Origin: Chloroflexota bacterium
GTDB taxonomy: Bacteria; Chloroflexota; Limnocylindria; Limnocylindrales; CSP1-4
Direction: 5' to 3'
Assembly (NCBI GenBank): GCA_016200675.1
Contig: JACQEH010000260.1
Location: 1 to 15,087 of the forward strand
DNA length: 15,087 nt
The position numbers were made by a program, and so were the translations under genes. The stretch's first letter is position 1, and each line of letters begins with the position of its first letter. The notes under the pieces are model-generated. The model had not been told where the DNA came from, made no database searches, and saw nothing but the letters and a program-made list of their open reading frames with translations. Below are positions 14,670 through 15,087 of this stretch, piece by piece.

Positions 14670-15087
14670 ATGGCCGAGCGCGTGCCCGCCGTGTCGTACT
14701 TCTTCCCGGCCCACAACGAGGAGGCCAACCTCCGGGGCCTCGTCGAGGAGGCGCTGGCGACCCTGCCCGACCTCGCCGAGGCGTTCGAGATCATCGTCGT
14801 CGACGACGGGTCCGGGGACGCAACACCCCGGATCGCCGACGAGCTCGCAGCCGCCGACCCGCGTGTCCGCGTCGTCCACCACCCGCGCAACCGGGGCTAC
14901 GGGGCCGCCCTCCGATCCGGCTTCGGGGCGGCACGCTACGAGCTCCTTGCCTTCACCGACGGTGATCGCCAGTTCCGGGTCGCCGACCTCGGCCGGCTGA
15001 CGGCTCGCTACCTGGCGGGCGACGCGGACGCGCGGGTGGCTCATCAGGTGAGAAATGTTGGACTCGGCGCCGGTGATGAGGTTGTCC
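14670..15087 (+). CDS. GT2 glycosyltransferase, polyprenyl-phosphate mannose synthase-like (partial)
   Basis: The first 139 codons of a GT-A family 2 enzyme, cut by the window end. Visible motifs: SYFFPAHNEEANL (residues 9-21), the nucleotide-binding EIIVVDDGSGDAT, RVVHHPRNRGYGAALRSGF and the metal-binding FTDGDRQF with its D-G-D. This order matches dolichol/polyprenyl-phosphate mannose or glucose synthases, which charge the lipid carrier used by GT-C enzymes. Three such membrane enzymes lie just upstream, so a donor-supply role fits, though GT2 acceptors are hard to predict. ATG 14670 is 2 bases after the previous stop. The last 15 or so residues (from AHQVRNVG) do not resemble the expected family sequence, and the bases become less GC-rich there, so the edge may be a divergent segment or an assembly artefact. 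Confidence 0.8.
   Translation, partial: MAERVPAVSYFFPAHNEEANLRGLVEEALATLPDLAEAFEIIVVDDGSGDATPRIADELAAADPRVRVVHHPRNRGYGAALRSGFGAARYELLAFTDGDRQFRVADLGRLTARYLAGDADARVAHQVRNVGLGAGDEVV

Overview
The window is a GC-rich, densely packed stretch of bacterial chromosome with standard-code stops (mostly TGA, two TAG, no TAA among the genes called). No RNA genes, insertion sequences, CRISPR arrays or phage genes are visible. Base composition, packing and gene content (inositol lipid synthesis beside several very large membrane glycosyltransferases) suggest a high-GC Gram-positive-type or Chloroflexota organism, perhaps of the Limnocylindria/Ellin6529 kind. That placement is inference; an actinobacterium cannot be excluded from the sequence alone.

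Region 1 (24-6476, plus strand) reads as one operon of seven genes: an ArsR-type winged-helix regulator, a CDP-alcohol phosphatidyltransferase resembling phosphatidylinositol-phosphate synthase, inositol-3-phosphate synthase (Ino1), two different LpxL/PatA-type acyltransferases, a PHP-domain phosphoesterase, and a PimA-like GT4 glycosyltransferase. Every junction except the one before ino1 is a 4-base GTGA or ATGA overlap, which indicates translational coupling. The order gives a logical path: glucose-6-phosphate to inositol phosphate (Ino1), to phosphatidylinositol phosphate (PgsA-like), dephosphorylation (the PHP protein is a candidate), mannosylation (PimA-like) and acylation (one or both acyltransferases). 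This is a phosphatidylinositol-mannoside-like lipid pathway held in one operon.

Region 2 (6473-11492, minus strand) converges on the operon; the two stop codons share one CTAG palindrome. It is a giant membrane glycosyltransferase made of a Gpi18/GT87-like GT-C module, a Pro/Ala/Ser/Thr-rich linker and a protein-O-mannosyltransferase (PMT)-like GT-C module. A YVTN-type beta-propeller of about 335 residues is inserted in the first extracytoplasmic loop of the PMT module. The gene is broken at about 8330-8337: the frame changes and a PMT segment expected there is missing.

Region 3 (11522-15087, plus strand) starts head-to-head with region 2. It holds a polytopic GT-C-like membrane protein, a DUF2723-family GT-C protein and the start of a GT2 enzyme resembling polyprenyl-phosphate mannose synthase, cut by the window end. 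A GT2 that charges a polyprenyl carrier, next to several carrier-dependent GT-C enzymes, would fit extracytoplasmic extension of the glycolipid begun by region 1, or glycosylation of other surface molecules. There is no gene-free stretch longer than about 80 bases.
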